Below, piece by piece: positions 62,201 through 64,000 of a stretch of DNA of 64,000 nt. Below the pieces are notes generated by a model. That model had not been told where the DNA came from, searched no databases, and saw only the letters and a program-made list of their open reading frames with translations. Numbering within the stretch: position 1 is the first letter of the stretch; the number at the start of each line of letters is the position of its first letter. Source of the stretch: Strongyloides papillosus (taxonomy: Eukaryota; Nematoda; Chromadorea; Rhabditida; Strongyloididae). Both the position numbers and the translations under genes were made by a program. The DNA lies in NCBI GenBank assembly GCA_005656395.1, contig SRSI01000028.1:806001-870000 (forward strand), written 5' to 3'.

Positions 62201-64000
62201 CCAACAGAGGAAAAACCTAAAGATGAAATTAAGAAAGATGATTCTAAGAAGGCTCCTGAAGTTAAGGGTAAACCAACAGAGGAAAAACCTAAAGATGAAA
62301 TTAAGAAAGATGATTCTAAGAAGGCTCTTGATGTTAAGGGTAAACCAACAGAAGAGAAACCCAAAGATGAAATCAAGAAGGATGATTCTAAGAAGGCTCT
62401 TGATGTTAAAGCTAAACCAACTGAGGAGAAACCTAAAGATGAAATCAAGAAGGATGCTGTTGATGCTTCAAAGAAGACTCCTGAAGTTAAAGCTAAACCA
62501 ACAGAGGAGAAACCTAAAGATGAAATCAAAAAAGACGATTCTAAAAAGACTCCTGAAGTTAAGGCTAAACCAACAGAAGAGAAACCTAAAGATGAAATCA
62601 AGAAGGATGCTGTTGATGCTTCAAAGAAGACTCCTGAAGTTAAAGCTAAACCAACAGAGGAGAAACCTAAAAATGAAATCAAAAAAGACGATTCTAAGAA
62701 GACTCCTGAAGTTAAGGCTAAACCAACAGAAGAGAAACCTAAAGACGAAATTAAGAAAGATGATTCTAAGAAGGCTCTTGATGTTAAAGCTAAACCAACA
62801 GAAGAGAAACCTAAAGATGAAATCAAGAAGGCTCCTGAAGTTAAGGGTAAACCAACAGAGGAAAAACCTAAAGATGAAATTAAGAAAGATGATTCTAAGA
62901 AGGCTCTTGATGTTAAAGCTAAACCAACAGAAGAGAAACCCAAAGATGAAATTAAGAAGGATGATTCTAAGAAGGCTCTTGATGTTAAAGCTAAACCAAC
63001 AGAAGAGAAACCTAAAGATGAAATCAAGAAGGCTCCTGAAGTTAAGGGTAAACCAACAGAGGAAAAACCTAAAGATGAAATTAAGAAAGATGATTCTAAG
63101 AAGGCTCTTGATGTTAAAGCTAAACCAACAGAAGAGAAACCTAAAGATGAAATCAAGAAGGCTCCTGAAGTTAAGGGTAAACCAACAGAGGAAAAACCTA
63201 AAGATGAAATCAAAAAAGACGATTCTAAGAAGGCTCTTGATGTTAAGGCTAAACCAACAGAAGAGAAACCCAAAGATGAAATTAAGAAGGATGATTCTAA
63301 GAAGGCTCTTGATGTTAAAGCTAAACCTACTGAGGAGAAATCTAAAGATGAAATCAAGAAGGATGCTGTTGATGCTTCAAAGAAGACTCCTGAAGTTAAA
63401 GCTAAACCAACAGAGGAGAAACCTAAAGATGAAATCAAAAAAGACGATTCTAAGAAGACTCCTGAAGTTAAGGCTAAACCAACAGAAGAGAAACCTAAAG
63501 ATGAAATTAAGAAGGATGATTCTAAGAAGGCTCTTGATGTTAAAGCTAAACCTACTGAGGAGAAACCTAAAGATGAAATCAAGAAGGATGCTGTTGATGC
63601 TTCAAAGAAGACTCCTGAAGTTAAAGCTAAACCAACAGAGGAGAAACCTAAAGATGAAATCAAAAAGGATGATTCTAAGAAGACTCCTGAAGTTAAGGCT
63701 AAACCAACAGAGGAAAAAGCTAAAGATGAAATCAAGAAGGATGATTCTAAGAAGGCTCCTGAAGTTAAGGCTAAAGCAACTGAAGAGAAACCAAAAGATG
63801 AAATTAAGAAGGCTCCTGAAGTTAAGGCTAAACCAACAGAAGAGAAACCTAAAGATGAAATTAAGAAGGATGATTCTAAGAAGGCTCTTGATGTTAAAGC
63901 TAAACCAACAGAGGAAAAACCTAAAGATGAAATCAAGAAGGATGCTGTTGATGCTTCAAAGAAGACTCCTGAAGTTAAAGCTAAACCAACAGAGGAGAAA
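41251..64000 (+). CDS. Titin-like giant muscle protein, 5' part (ttn-1-like), open at right edge
   Basis: Exons: 41251-42667 (with a probable 36-base intron 42000-42035), 42712-42867, 43158-43380, 43425-52533, 52574-52613, 53179-53352, 54822 to beyond 64000; at least 6700 residues, no stop reached. Ig I-set domains lie at about 41860-42175, 42391-42666, 43230-43557 (split by an intron) and a weaker one at 51424-51675; the first three show W, the D-x-x-x-L-x-I strand and C-x-x-x-N-x-x-G. Between Ig 3 and the first repeat array is an acidic linker. The two arrays (45607-51366 and from 55159) are rich in P, E, V and K like the elastic PEVK of titin. Domain order fits nematode TTN-1, a sarcomere spring and scaffold; kinase and FnIII parts would lie to the right. 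The ATG at 41251 is the first after an in-frame TAA at 41230, but upstream exons are possible. Confidence 0.85.
45607..51366 (+). repeat. KVEQ 7/8-residue tandem array (PEVK-like, acidic)
   Basis: About 5.8 kb of in-frame 21- and 24-base units coding KVEQETP, KVEQEQPS, KVEQVEAS, KVEQVEAP, KVDQKQPS and similar. Units at both edges (45607-46700 and 51180-51366) are diverged, with substitutions such as KIEQ, IVEQ and KFEH, while the middle is nearly uniform. Prolines in most units argue against a coiled coil; an extended disordered chain with a net negative charge per unit is more likely. Confidence 0.97.
50281..50892 (+). repeat. 204-base higher-order repeat, three copies
   Basis: Copies at 50281-50484, 50485-50688 and 50689-50892 appear identical by eye, and a fourth begins at 50893 before diverging. 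Each codes 68 residues made of nine KV(E/D)Q subunits (lengths 7,8,8,8,7,8,7,7,8). Related but rearranged versions fill the array from about 46860. Confidence 0.9.
52614..53178 (+). other. Titin-like gene intron
   Basis: 565-base phase-1 intron between the 40-base exon 52574-52613 and exon 53179-53352. AT-rich; nothing else seen. Confidence 0.65.
53353..54821 (+). other. Titin-like gene intron before second array
   Basis: 1469-base phase-1 intron (TCAG|GTAATT ... ATTTTAAG|AC). It carries several lysine-rich plus-strand frames broken by stops, which could be remnants of an old insertion or former exons, but I cannot assign them. No terminal repeats were recognised. Confidence 0.6.
55159..64000 (+). 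repeat. Lysine-rich PEVK-like tandem array
   Basis: At least 8.8 kb, continuing past the window. Every unit starts KPTEEKPKDEIKK and ends in one of a few ways: DDSKKALDVKA or DDSKKVPEVKA (24-residue unit, 72 bases), DAVDASKKTPEVKA or GAVDASKKTPEVKA (27 residues, 81 bases), or APEVKG (19 residues, 57 bases). Charges nearly balance within a unit, and PEVK itself occurs literally. All lengths are multiples of three and the plus-strand frame stays open to the last base. Confidence 0.97.
57236..58087 (+). repeat. 426-base higher-order repeat, two copies
   Basis: 57236-57661 and 57662-58087 appear identical by eye; each is six units (27+24+19+24+24+24 residues, 142 in all). The next copy from 58088 is 354 bases, one 72-base unit shorter. 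Confidence 0.85.

Noticed and set aside
55153..63936. Very long stop-free frame on the minus strand (2927 codons)
   Set aside because: It is the complement of the lysine-rich tandem array. The plus strand is open throughout, joins in phase to upstream exons and has plausible PEVK composition; the minus product is a monotonous Ser/Phe/Leu repeat with no start context.
1..64000. CRISPR arrays, operons, prophage or other bacterial systems
   Set aside because: All genes have spliceosomal introns and animal domain architectures; the tandem arrays are in-frame protein repeats without spacers.

Overview
This window is nuclear DNA from a nematode. The evidence is a clear GON-1 orthologue (ADAMTS protease with a GON domain), an FAFA-type neuropeptide precursor, a nematode titin-like gene, very short introns (about 36-80 bases) with TTT(C/A)AG acceptors, and extreme AT richness outside the coding repeats. 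The AT richness and compact introns suggest a clade IV worm of the Strongyloides type. The genus is an inference, not something the sequence proves.

Layout. 1-1.8 kb: a two-exon neuropeptide precursor on the minus strand. 1.8-14.5 kb: a 12.7-kb AT-rich stretch with no gene I can support, lying 5' of gon-1. 14.5-24.0 kb: gon-1 on the plus strand, eight coding exons, with an alternative short end inside its 1.7-kb intron and an apparent frameshift just before the furin site. 26.3-27.8 kb: a secreted cysteine-rich protein with chitin-binding-like modules. 29.3-31.3 kb: a five-exon SLC9B-type cation/proton antiporter with an altered aspartate pair. 33.1-34.0 kb: a GAS1/GFR-alpha-like GPI-anchored protein, convergent with a small Ly6/three-finger GPI protein on the minus strand (34.5-34.95 kb). 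35.5-37.6 kb: a kelch-like protein on the minus strand, built from two similar halves. 38.95-39.84 kb: a decayed mariner element with perfect 32-bp ends and a TA target duplication. 41.25 kb to the window end: the 5' part of a giant titin-like gene, open at the right edge.

The titin-like gene dominates the right third. Three Ig domains are followed by an acidic linker with repeated short motifs. Next come a 5.8-kb array of KVEQ-type 7/8-residue units, a fourth Ig-like domain, and several small exons. The last part is a second, lysine-rich PEVK-like array of at least 8.8 kb that runs off the window. Both arrays are homogenised into higher-order repeats (204 and 426 bases). Long stop-free frames on the opposite strand of both arrays are shadows of the repeats.

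The genes do not form an obvious pathway. Several are extracellular or cell-surface proteins (GON-1, the chitin-binding-like protein, two GPI proteins), and the titin-like gene is muscle structural. All splice junctions given were placed by eye using GT-AG rules, reading phase and protein continuity. No transcript data or database search was available.
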